A stretch of 64,000 nucleotides of DNA from Zymoseptoria tritici IPO323 (taxonomy: Eukaryota > Ascomycota > Dothideomycetes > Mycosphaerellales > Mycosphaerellaceae): contig NC_018218.1 of NCBI RefSeq assembly GCF_000219625.1, positions 1,178,001-1,242,000 of the forward strand, given 5' to 3'. The notes below the pieces were generated by a model that worked only from the letters and a program-made list of their open reading frames with translations, did not search any database and had not been told where the DNA came from. A program made the position numbers and the translations under genes. This document shows, one piece after another, positions 21,152 to 32,100 of the stretch (positions within the stretch are counted from its first letter, which is position 1; each line of letters opens with the position of its first letter).

Positions 21152-21424
21152 GGGTCCTTAAAACTCTCGATTCTTAATAATGCTATTAAGATATTAGCAT
21201 TCCTATAAGGTTAATTATAATATTAGGGATAATATACCTATTAACTACTTGTAGGGGTAGGTAGTAAGGTAGATAGTAAGAAAGTAGAAGGAACGGTAGA
21301 AGAAGGTAAGAGCGAAATTCTAGTAGTCTTAGTATGCTATAGAATACGCACTAGTTTAATATATTCGTAGTAAATCCTAGCGCCTAACCTTATTAATAAC
21401 CTTAAGGGATCGATTTTCTAGCTA

Positions 21425-21542
21425 CCCCGCAGAGCTCGGCTTACAGTTCCGCTTTCGGCATGTAAGTTCCGCTTTTAGCATGTAAGCCGAAGTTTAGCGC
21501 TGTGAGCCGAGAGATTAGCGCTGTGAGGTCAGCAGGGCCCTG
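21425..21542 (-). repeat. Right terminal inverted repeat region of the MULE, with internal duplications
   Basis: Mirrors the left end. In addition it contains duplicated sub-units: TTAGCGCTGTGAG occurs twice (about 21493 and 21515), and GTTCCGCTTT followed by GCATGTAAG occurs twice (about 21446-21488). Sub-terminal repeats of this sort often serve as transposase binding sites; that role here is inference. Confidence 0.65.
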
Positions 21543-21619
21543 CTCGCACTCGTGGGATGTGAGTTGCTCCCCTGGCAGCGCATCGACCAGCAATCGCCCC
21601 CTCCCCACTCGATAGTTTC

Positions 21620-23544
21620 ATGGATGCTGACATGTCATACAAGGTCACAGCTCCAGAAGACATCGATTCTTTCCTCGTCAGCCTCTCCATCCTCAATACC
21701 ACCACGATGGGCCTTGATAGCAGAATCTTCGGCACCATCGACTTCAAGTCTCTGTGTGTTTATGCACTCGTCGGCATTGTGACATTCATTGTCCTTGCTC
21801 TCACAGGAAGACCGAAGCAATCCTCCAAGAAGCTGCCAGTACCAGCTCAAGGATGGCGCCCGTTCGTTGGAATGATTCGATTCTTCACCGATCGTCAAAG
21901 CTTCGTTCTCGACAACATTGCGGCTTCGCACACTGGCAACTTCCGGTTCAACATAGGCCGACACAACGTCGTATGTCTCGCTGGGATCGACGGCCGCAAA
22001 GCGTTCTTTGAGCATAAGAACTTGGATCCGGAAGCTGGGTTTGGTGCAACCCTTTTCTACTTCATGTGATCGCACGTGCTGATTTTTAGTTATGCCGTCC
22101 TATTCAACTCCGCGCCCCCTCAACCGGCAAAATACGTGGCCTCCCGGACAGGAGCAAAATCGTCCGAGTTCATGGGATGGTTCCTGCTCAAGATCGCCCG
22201 ATTCGTGCACAAAGACTATCTCAATGAAGTGCTTCCCAAGCTCCTGGTAGATGGGCGCAATCAATTCGAGCGGCGGATATCTATCAAGGACGATGCCACA
22301 TACGACACCATCGATCCGTTTGATCAAGTATACAAAATTGTCTACAAGTTGACTATTCGAACGCTGGGTCCTTCAGATATCGCTGACGACGAGAAATTGA
22401 CCGAGCAAACACTGCGCCTTTTCGAGATGATTGCCAGCTCTGCTTCCGCGGCGAAGATTGTCTTCCCGTACCTTCCGACACCTGGGCACGTCAAGCGAAT
22501 GTACGCCGGAGCCAGGCTCTACGCACTGTTTCGCAAGCTTGTCCGAGATCGCAAGAAGTCAGGGAAGCGTGGCTCGGATACCCTTCAACACTTCGTTGAT
22601 GAAGGAGAAGATGAGCTGAAAGTGATGAAGGTAAGCAACAACACGAACTTATCAACTGCACTCGTCATTCACATACGCTGCCTACAGTTCGTATTCGGCG
22701 CCATTTTCGCTGGACAGGTGACTACTGGGGTCAGCGCCGCCTGGATCTTGGTGTATCTCGCCGTCAATCCCGTATGGTATCGAAAGATCCAAGACGAGGT
22801 GGATCAAGTTTTACAGAAATGGGACGGAGCAGGCTCGAGGCATAGCCCGTTCGAAGTCTTCGGGCAGATGAGAGCAGAAGATTGGGAAACCTCATTTCCC
22901 CTGTTAGAGCTTTGCCTCAAAGAGACAATTCGCTTCCAAGTCCCTACAGCCGCCATCAGACAAAATCTGGGCGATGTCGATCTCCCAATTGGCAACACGG
23001 GCGAGATTATACCCAAAGACTGGTTTGCGGTGCGTTCTGAAATGCCACTGGCCCTCCTCTGGTTTATCGATTGTACTGAGTGACTCTAGGTTTATCTTTT
23101 CGACGAAGCGCACTTCAATCCAAAGATATTTGCCGAGCCCGATAAGTGGGATCCTTCGAGGTTTCTGGAAGGACGTAAAGAGCATCTGAAGGAGCCTCAT
23201 TGCTTCACAGCGTGGGGCTCTGGTCGACATCCTTGTGGTGAGTTCTCTCGAGTCCTTCTGAGCTTGACACGAACTGACATACTTTGCTAGTGGGAGCGAA
23301 GGTAGGCACATTTCTGGTGGACAATCTTGATAATCCGACTATTGATGACCCGCGATAGTTTGCAAAGCTGGAAGTGAAAGTTATTACGGCATGCTTCGTG
23401 GCGTTATACGACTATCATGCCGTAGGCGCGGATGGTCAGCGCATATCTCACCAACCTAAAGCAGCACGAGCGAACACTCTAAGCCCAAGACCGGTGGAAG
23501 AAGTCCGGCTTCGTTATCAAGCCCGCCGTGCTTCTCGAGATTGA
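21620..23544 (+). CDS. Cytochrome P450, probably disrupted by an in-frame TGA
   Basis: Exons by hand: 21620-22630, 22688-23029, 23090-23237, 23291-23301 and 23359-23544, with introns of 53-60 bp. An N-terminal membrane anchor lies at residues 42-63. The helix-I segment AIFAGQVTTG has Gln-Val where most family members have Gly-Asp/Glu. KETIR is the ExxR motif, and WDPSRF precedes the heme-binding loop FTAWGSGRHPCVG, whose Cys is the haem ligand. One TGA at 22067-22069 breaks the frame; the same frame continues beyond it. No intron of normal length removes it in phase. The C-terminus may also be frame-shifted, since a neighbouring frame reads more like protein. The start lies only 68 bp from the MULE's target duplication. 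Likely a pseudogene or an allele with a damaged promoter; substrate unknown. Confidence 0.65.
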
Positions 23545-23664
23545 GTGCAGACACTATGGTATGTGGGAATGCTGGTTTGCGAATTGCTCGGCTAGGTGTT
23601 GATGACAGGCGCTGGACCGGCTCCTCCAAGTACTTTGTTAGAACTGCTGAATTCTTGACTAGAC

Positions 23665-26410
23665 TTAGGCGCCGACCATCGTCACGTCGACAAACCCAAG
23701 CTTGTACTCATCATCCTTGACAATAAGCTTTTCTTCCTCCTTCCTTCCCCTGAACTTCATCGACGTGGGAGGTATGGGAGCGCCCATGAGCCAACGCACG
23801 AGATTCCGAAGCCCCACATCGATCCGACCGAGTAAGTTTGGCGGCAACGGCACCTTCTCAACATGCCTTCGGATCTCTTCCAGCAGCTCCTCTGGTCCTG
23901 GTCGATCCTCAGGATCGTTGGCGACACATGCGAGCGCTAACATTTGGAGTATGTCCGAGTAAGGCGACTCGTCTGCGACGAAAGCAAGATCTTCTGCGTC
24001 AAGTGTGCCGGCGCCCATAGAGGCCAATACATTCCGCCCACAGCTCCAGATGTTGGACTTTGAGCTAAGTCGGATGCCGCCATCATCGTGGGTGCCCTCG
24101 GTATATTGCTCTGGAGGAGCGCCGTCGGGAGTTCCTGGTCGGCGGAGGTCTTGAGGATTGCGTGGATCACTGTTGTTCGTTCGTTCGGCGCTCCCAAAGT
24201 CTCCGACCTGCGGTGTAACGGGTTAGTGCTCGTAGAAAGGGGCATAGGGAAGTTCTTGTCCACTAACCTTGAAGGTTGGACAACTCGGCCATGTTTCGCT
24301 CACGTTGTCCGTCAAGAAGACATTTGGAGGTCTCAAATCTTGGTGAACAACCACCCATTCGGTATCCGGGTCTTGTGAGCCAGGCAAGTGGCCTTTCTCC
24401 ATAGCGTATGCCGCGATGACAACGCTTTCGAACAGCGCCCAGACGACATATTCGGGCAAGACGCTGTTCAATTGATTAGCTGCGGTGGCTGAATGTGCCT
24501 CTTGGAAACTATACCCTCTAGCATTGTAATCCCTCATTGTGACATCGGTGGAGTATGTCTCCAACAGCCCGTGGAGTGTCCCAAAAGAGCAATACTCCAT
24601 GTAGAGCCGGATCACCCGCTGTGTACGATACACCCTCGCATCCCAAAGTTCAACGATCTTGGATTCGTGTCGAGGAAGGTCGGAGAAGAGGCTTTGAATG
24701 AATGCCTCCTTGGCAACCCGGCCGGGCCTGCCGTGTTCGTCTGGTAGCCAGTATTTTGGCTTGTTCCACTGTGCAGCTGTAAACTGAGAATCTTTGGTGG
24801 CCATGCGCTGCGGTCTTGGTCAGAACTGGTCTCGACGTGAATATGGTCGTACTTACACCACGTATCGTGCCGTCGGGGTTGTATCGGACCCACAGAAACA
24901 CAACCCCAGAAGTCCCGTCTCCTACTGCTCCCTTCATGATCCAGTTGCCGCGAAGATTGGTACTTTCAATCGTGCCTGGTAGTGCAGGCTGCTTCGTGGC
25001 GAGCTCAGCCTTCGTTGAATTTGTCTTTTTTGCTCCTACCTTTCTCTCCTTCAATAGTTCGTGGCCTCTGTCAGCGATCCACGGTCTCTCTTGGTTTCCT
25101 TGATTTGAGTCGAAGAGCGCGAGGGCTCGCTCGTAGTGCCACATCTCATTGGTGACGCTTCCAGCTGATCTCTGTTGAAACATCATGACTCTGATCCGAC
25201 TCTCCCAAATATGTCGTAGTGCTCTCCGCCCAGCAGAAAACATCTCAAAAGTTTCGCCTTGTCGAAGTATCACTGGCAGTCTGGATATGGCAGGCGGCCT
25301 GCAGGGCGAAATGTCTTCGAAAAGTTCGGTCTGATATCCACCCCTCCGTAAGTAGCGATCCACGCTGATGTCGAGGGCTTCGTGGTGGACCGTATTGGTG
25401 ATGTAAAAGTTGTTTTCCGCGGTAGTCAGGCCATCAAGCTTATCAAGGACAACAGCAGTAAGAACCGCCTCAGACACAGCAGTTGTATCGAAGCCCGGCG
25501 GAAAGATGAAGGTACCGTCATGATCGAATATCATCTCTGCGCGAGCCTTGGCGGAAGAGATTGCCCAGAGTGGTGGTAAGGTTGCTGCTCGGGAATCAAA
25601 CGCAATCCAGTACCTAGCGACAAACTTCTCCCAGTCCCTGACAAGCTGGTCTCTTGTCCCGTCCATGTCCTCTCCTCTATCTGCATCGAACGGATGGCCC
25701 CAGCACTCGACATCTCCTTCCTCGCGAGATCGTCGCACGGAATATGATGCTAGCTGTTTCTTGGCCCAACCGACACGTTCCACATCTTGGTAGAATTGGG
25801 CTTCACGGACTTCAGCTTGCAACCGGGCTGCCATTTCTTTCTCCGTGCAAAAAGGATCGCTCTTGGCTTTCCACGTCATCTCCTCGCAAGAACGGATGAT
25901 ATAGTTCTGCAATGCTTTGGGAGCCTCTTCGTAGTCGTCGAAGTACTCGGCCGCGGTTGCGAGGGTTGATTCCAGTTTCGTGTTTCGCATCTCAGCATCG
26001 ACTCCTTCAACCATCCGAGCAACATTCCTTCGACTAGCGGCGCTCGTAATGATCTTGCCGCTCCCATCAAGTGTTCTCTGTCTTTTCTGAAAGCTCACCA
26101 GGCGAGCGCGGAGGCCTTCTAGAAGATACAGTTTCGTCATGCGAGATTTGTGCAATGATTTTCTGCCCACTCGTCTCTGTGTAGACCTCTCAAGATTGCG
26201 ATCCAGCGTTCGCACTCGATTCTCGGAATCCACGACCGATCTGATGTTTTTGACGTACTCGTCTTTCTCAGATTTCTTCTTTTTGAGGAGACTCCATTGA
26301 GCGCGTAAGCCTTGCGTCAAGCTCGGTCCGTCTCGAGCTCCGCGACCCTCAAGAATTTGGCGTTTCTCCCATCGAAAGAACGTCCGCCAGTCATCTCCAG
26401 GTTTCGCCAT
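23665..26410 (-). CDS. Protein-kinase-like protein with long N-terminal region (878 aa)
   Basis: Exons 26410-24857, 24807-24268 and 24207-23665, introns of 49 and 60 bp, all in phase. The first 480 residues are charged and largely helical, with no family that I recognise. The C-terminal part is a kinase fold: Gly-rich loop GAVGDGTSG near 492, a hinge-like MEYCSFGTL, the catalytic loop VVHQDLRPPN near 670 with Gln in place of the usual Arg (HQD for HRD), DFG at 701-703, and APPEQY as the APE-type segment. All three canonical Asp/Asn positions are present, so activity is possible. The start is the first ATG of the open frame. It lies tail to tail with the P450 gene and head to head with the Clr5-domain gene. 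Confidence 0.75.
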
Positions 26411-27136
26411 TTCTGCACTGATCCTAAGAATGTTTGGTCACAGTGCGAAAAGTCTCAGCTGCACGTTACATCTTGGTTGTGCTCTGAGGAGCCAACAAAG
26501 AAGTTGCATGATTGCCGGAAGGGGAAACTTGTTCGAGTACAAAGCAGTGTTCTTGGAGCGGAGACCACAATAAAGATGAACAAAGATGAAGGCACTCACA
26601 ATGTTGAAGATTCCAGATCCGGCGATATGAAGCTACGTGAGTCTACTTCGACTTCTTGCCTGGACAGGACGATCTTGCTGCCTACATATTAGGCCTCTGG
26701 CTGGGTGATCATTCTTGATGGCATCGGAGCAGGGAATCAGCGAAATGATGTCTTGGGCAGCCTACTCGCTGTCGTTTTTGTGGCGGCCGGGCATCGTAAA
26801 TGCATGCCGTTCGATCTGTCTTTCTCACTGCCATGAGAGCGGATGCTGCTTTGGCATTGTCTTCTTCCTGAGGATCGACGTCTGGTAGTCTTTCACATCA
26901 GCGTTACTATGCTCTGCTGAATTTGGCAGGCCTGATTCTGGCGTTGAGAAGCGGTGCTTGCGGTCTGACATCGGACATGCCTTTCCAAGCTGTCAAAGGA
27001 CGGTGGATGGAAAGATGCGTTCAGACTGTCACGGGCGATATATTTCAGCATGAGCGCGCACTTGCTACGGTCAACGACAATGAACACTTGACACTACGGT
27101 CAACGACACAACTCAAACAACTTCAACTTCAACAAC
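26411..27136. other. Divergent promoter region between kinase-like and Clr5-domain genes
   Basis: 726 bp between two divergent starts. A 15-bp direct repeat, CTACGGTCAACGACA, lies at 27065-27079 and 27094-27108, followed by a CAAC/TTCAAC-rich leader up to the Clr5 gene's ATG. Its function is unknown. Confidence 0.5.
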
Positions 27137-29166
27137 ATGGACGATACACCGCGGGCGAAGAAGGTCGGGCGTCCTCCAAAGTACGACTGGAGCGACAAGA
27201 GGGACATTTGCTACAAGCTCTACGTCGAGGAGCAGAAGACCGCTGCAGACATTGCCCGCTACTTTGCGGACCACTTCAACGTCACCGAGAAGGACTTGCC
27301 ATGGTATGGCCTCCTGTAGTGCTACTCGCGCTTGCAATAGCTGACAATTCAACAGTCGCAAAGGCTTCCTTCGACAATTCCAGCTATGGGGATTCGCTCC
27401 AAACAAGAAGAAGTTGACACCTGAAGAGCAGGATACGGTGCTGGCGCGCATCAAAGAGCTATGGCAGAACAATGTCAGCCAGAAAGACATCAAGCAAACG
27501 CTTGCGGAGGAGGGATGGGAGCTGAGGAACTATGACTTCAGCAAGTTATGGAAGCAGAATGGGTTGAGGCTGCGCAGTGACGCGGGATACAAGCCGAGCG
27601 GCGACAAGGAGAAGCAGGCACGCAAGAGGAAGAGGGGATCCGAAGGTTTCATGGCAGAGTTGGTAGGTGGAGCACACTGGCGGGAGTACCATGCTACGGT
27701 GTGCTAACACCTCACAGGAAGCCGCGGCTGGAGCGCAAGAAGGCAGACCCGACGGAGAGCCTTCCACGACTAATGAAGCGGACGAGCTCGCTCAGCCCAT
27801 TGCGCCTGAAGATGCAGCTCACCAGATGCAACGCCTGTACGAACTACAGGTCGAAAGCGACCAGAAGTTGCAGTCAGGGAAGCGACGACGTCGCATTCGA
27901 GGCTGGGCACACCTTCCACCGGACGCTCCAGGTACAGAGCCACGCTACGCCTCCGAAACCAGCCTCGACGAATGCAAAGCATTCCTACATCTTTCGAATG
28001 AGATGTACCAGACCGTGCGCAAAGACTTCCAGATTGTTTGCGAGGACCGGGGCATCATCAAGAAGACGCTTTGCGAGGATGGCATCTGGGAAGGGTCCAA
28101 ACAACGACTCATCCGCGAGAACATGCATCTCAGCGCAATGTTGCATCCACTTCAACCTGATCTGGACAAGAAAGCTAACGCTCTGGATTGCATCTGCGCT
28201 GATGTGACAAAGCGAATGCGTGTTCAGCAGAAGACGATCACCATAGCAGAGGCGAACAATATCCTTCGCATCAATCCTGCTGAGAGCAAAGCCATCCGTC
28301 GAACACTTTACGAGATATTTGCGTCAGTCGACTTCCAATCACGTCTAGTTTGCGGCGAGGAGTACTTTCAGGGTTTACGACAGCGGTGGATCAACGAAAA
28401 CCAAAGACTCGCTCAGGCTCTGACTCCAACCTCAGAATACACTCCGGATCCTCGTGCGAATAAATGCGTAGACATCCTCTGCAGCGACACCATGAAGCGG
28501 TTCCGCGAAGACAAACTCAAGCGTGGCTTGCGCAAGATGGTTCAGCCGCCAGGCGGGAAATACGGACCAGGTCCTGGGCCTGCTTGGGCTGGAACCCCTC
28601 CTCGGACCAAGGTTGGCAAGGCGCAAAAGGCTCGTGAGGCGCAGGAGCAAGCTGTTCAGCAGGGCCAGCCGAACGAGTTAGGACGCTGGCCAATGCAACC
28701 AGGACAGCCTCAAGCGACACTTCCTGGACGCTATCCTACTCAAGTGCCGCAACAATTGCCGCCCAGCAATTACCCACAGCAGAACGACATGGACTTCGAC
28801 ATTGATCCTGCACTCGCTGTCCCTGGGCCTTTCATCCAACCATCTCCACCACAGCAAACAGCACCCCAGCCTGCTCAAGCAAGCACACCGGCTTACTTTC
28901 GCCTCGCGCCTGGCTCACAAGTCGTCGGCAATCATCCTCGGATGTGGCTTGGTAAACTGGCGGGTGCTACGATGGACTCTCTGCATGCAGCTGCGACCTC
29001 CAAGGCTGGCGCCGCGAAGGTAGTGAAAATCAGTGGCGTGGTCAAGAACGAGGATGGAACCGAGGACAGCTGGTTGATTGAGAACCAGGATGAATTGGAA
29101 GTGTACCTCGCCGAGGCAACAGAGAAGGCATCTTTCACCGTTGTGCTGGAGGGTGGATATGCGTAA
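27137..29166 (+). CDS. Clr5-domain protein (640 aa)
   Basis: Exons 27137-27303, 27356-27662 and 27718-29166; introns of 52 and 55 bp. Residues 15-75 read W-x3-R-I-C-x2-LY, an ADIARYF helix, then FLRQFQLWGF-PNKKK, the pattern of the fungal Clr5 domain, a probable helix-turn-helix DNA-binding module; the first intron lies inside this domain. A second helical block around 80-115 (SQKDIKQTL) resembles it. The middle (about 170-400) is helical with two similar segments, each with a conserved R-x3-EN run (ENMHLSAML and ENQRLAQAL), suggesting an internal duplication. The tail is Pro/Gln-rich and ends in a compact acidic region. Start context AACAACATGG is good. Likely nuclear; function unknown. Confidence 0.85.
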
Positions 29167-32100
29167 CGGGCGTGTATATTGGCCGAAAGTGTTCACAGCG
29201 GTCCTATCGGCGGACCTTTACGTTTTAGCATATTTTGCCCGCCGAACCTGCAAAGCCATTGAAATAGATGCCAATATCAAAGCCGTCTCGTCCCGACGAC
29301 ATGGGACCGGACCCACGAAGATCCACTCCGATCTTGCGGTGAGGCGAACGCGCCAGGATGCTGGTCTTGTTCGCGTGGCAGTACCCTCGCCTATATACCT
29401 GGGCTAGTCTGATCAAGGAGACTGGGGGTCTTGTTTAGCACGATATCACATCCCTGGGAATGAAATTTGCAATGTGGGTTTCCTTCCGTGAGATTGTGAT
29501 CGATTGAGATCGGCGAGATGGGGCTTGCTTTCGATATGATCACACAGACAGAGCGATGACGCAGATGCCAGAACGAGAAAGGCTGGGTTCATGTGTCTTG
29601 ATACGTCAATGCGTACGGCCGATGCTATGCTGTCAATCTCGTAGGTTCCGCTGGCATGCCGCCGACAGTTTGTACGCCAGCGCCATTCGCTCCATGGTGG
29701 ACCCAGGATTTCGGGACACATCACAAACATAGGAGAGAAGTCGACCGGCAAGACTATGGATATCCATCTGGCCTGCGATCGTAGAGAGGCCAGTCGTTCA
29801 TGGCGTGTAGTGGGTACAGGCTGCCAAACGGCTCGTGAGGTACGCTACGCACTCTGTGAGATGCGACCCGACTGGTCGGAGCAGTACTGCGCGGCCACCG
29901 CCTGTGGCGTTCTGTTGCCAGACACGAATGACGCTCACTCTCGTACGACTCTCGTCTGGGACGCCGCGCGGAAGCCACGGTGGTACACCGCTTGCCGGAA
30001 GAATGACCAGTCTCCTGAATCTTGACGGTGGCGGAGGTGGCGAGATCCCCTTCAATGGACGGCACTGGACAGCGGATCAGTGTTGTGCGTGCTCGATGGG
30101 ATGTGCTGCTGTAAGTGCTATAAGAGGGTGGGTCTAATTCCAGGGACCGCTTCTTGCGATGTTGACCGTTTGAGTAGTTGAGCATGATCGAAACCATAAG
30201 AGAAATCGCCGTCCTCGCGACGACGAGAAACGGCTCGTCCATTTCACATTGACCGTCGGGTCTTCAGCGTCCAGACGTGCGTCCCGACTCGTCGGATCAC
30301 ACACCGTCTACCAGATTCACTTGAAAACGTGGCTCGAGCAAGGATCAAGCCTGTCGCCAACACTAGTTCGTGGTTTGGAGGTTTCTGATAGATGCGTCGA
30401 GGATTCCGACCCAGATTGCGGCGCTGTACTTCTCGTCGCGTATCCTAGAAGGGCAATCGCACTTTCCGGTACTCACCTGCAGGTCGACGGCATTGGGCGT
30501 GCGTGGGTGTGAAGTTGCCGGGAAGCCGGACGGGTTGGGCAGGTCGTGCAGGATCCAATACAAAAGGCGACCGCGAGGTATAGACCTCCATGCCGCTTCG
30601 GCTGTCCAGCACGCTTCTCCCCAAATACGCTCGACGGTATCAGCGATATCGAACGCAATCAAGTCGCCAGCCTCCGAGACATGCACGTCTACGTTTTGTA
30701 TCGGCAGCTGGACTTTCCGGTTGCATCTTCCCAAGCCGCATCGAGAACGAATAGCCATTACTGTTGGCTGCTGAACAGCAGACAGCTCCAAACGATCAAT
30801 GCGATCTCGTGTGAGGATGTGTCCCATCGCAGTGGCCGCGTGGCGAAAGAACGCCGGGAGTTTTGGGTCGACCGTTGGAGGCGAGCGGCTTTGGCGTTTC
30901 TGGAAACTTGTGTGTCGGGATTGCGTACCATGGACCGGCTCAAAACACATGGCTGGCCGTTCCTGAACGTGCGTGCTGCGTGCGGGCTTGGAACGGTGCC
31001 TTGCAGGGTTCGAGATGGTCTCGTTTCCGCGTAGAAGAAGCATCGATTGTACTTGGCGTGCGGTTGTGTAAGGCTTCTGTACAGTGTGCTGCGGATCAAT
31101 TGCATCGGCGTACGTCCCGGTCTATTGGCGACAGCGAACAGGACACATGCGACGGCGCACCTGCGATCATGCGCCAACGGCCAGGTGCGATCTGCCTAGA
31201 GACACGCACGCCCGCATCTAGAATGTGATCCTTTCGTCAACAACCACGCATGCGGATAGGTGCTCCTGTAGAGATCCAGCATGAGTGGCTTTGTTTCATC
31301 CATTCGTGAGTAGATCATTCGTCAGTAGGTCACTCGTCAGTAGATCATTCGTCATGTGCATCAGTTTCATTCGTAGGATGATAAGTGAGGATGCTGTCTG
31401 CGCGATGATGCGTGTGGTCTCAGTTCCACTTGACCCGCTCGGAGAAAAGCCGGCCAAGTTCGAGTGGAAGAAAGGATGGCGGGCAATTTTGTCTCATATC
31501 CTCAGGCTCCGAAGTGCGCTCTGTCCGGGCCTGTGGGTGGCCGAGACAGGTGCATTCTTCACACGCAGCTGCACGTCTCGTATGCAATGCGTGGCTCACG
31601 ATATATCCAGAGTAGTCAAACAATAGCTCGGACCGGTGTTGAGGTGCTTGGACGAGGAAAATTCCCGCGCCTCGACCGACACGCTGGGCCGCACCCCGAC
31701 TGCTTGGGAGGGTGACAGGCAAGATGCATGTACCAGAAGTATAGCCGTACCCAAAAGCCGCCCACATCGGATCTTGGACCGTTGCGGTGGGAGGAGACAC
31801 GAGTCAAGCCATCAAGCCAGGCGCCGCTGCTGTGGGCCAGATCTCAAACGTTGGGCTGGATGTTGGTGGAGCTATGGCGGGCGCGAAGGCAGTACTGTGG
31901 TAGAGCGGTGTGAGCAAATAGAGAGCATGCTCCGGACGACGGTGGTATCACTTGGAAGGGGTTGATCGCTTATTCGCAGGCACAGTCTGCCACGCCCCTC
32001 CTGCATAGAGTGCGAGCAGGGAGATGCGCGAGGCGAACGGAGAGGACCGCAGACAGTCATCACAGCACTCTGCGCATGAATGCAGAGCGGGTACGGAGTA

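Larger units (their letters stand above)
6603..21542. mobile_element. Mutator-like (MULE) DNA transposon, RIP-degraded, with nested insertions
   Basis: The 10-bp sequence CTCGCACTCG stands at 6593-6602 and again at 21543-21552. Exactly inside it on both sides lie inverted repeats: after 8-9 dissimilar bases both ends read GCTGACCTCACAGCGCTAA (left 6612-6630; reverse complement on the right at about 21515-21533). A second shared block, TAAGCCGAGCT, lies further in. A 9-10 bp duplication is typical of Mutator-like elements. The interior encodes a broken transposase on the plus strand and a second broken gene on the minus strand. Removing the Ty3 element (6,956 bp plus 5) and the two retroposons leaves roughly 7 kb. 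Sequence is saturated with TA dinucleotides, and stops are nearly all TAG/TAA, as expected after RIP. Confidence 0.8.

Noticed and set aside
6720..21420. CRISPR-like reading of the dispersed short repeats
   Set aside because: Eukaryotic transposon context, 12-bp unit, arrays without spacers and strong degeneracy exclude it.
22022..22111. A 46-bp intron (GTGCAA to TTTTTAG) removing the P450's TGA
   Set aside because: It has a fair branch site but shifts the frame, so the conserved downstream sequence would be lost without a second indel.
30363..31043. 226-codon minus-strand frame in the gene-poor region
   Set aside because: High Arg/Ser/Pro content without any motif, overlapping frames of similar length on the other strand, and no splice-compatible neighbours. 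Likely chance in GC-balanced DNA.
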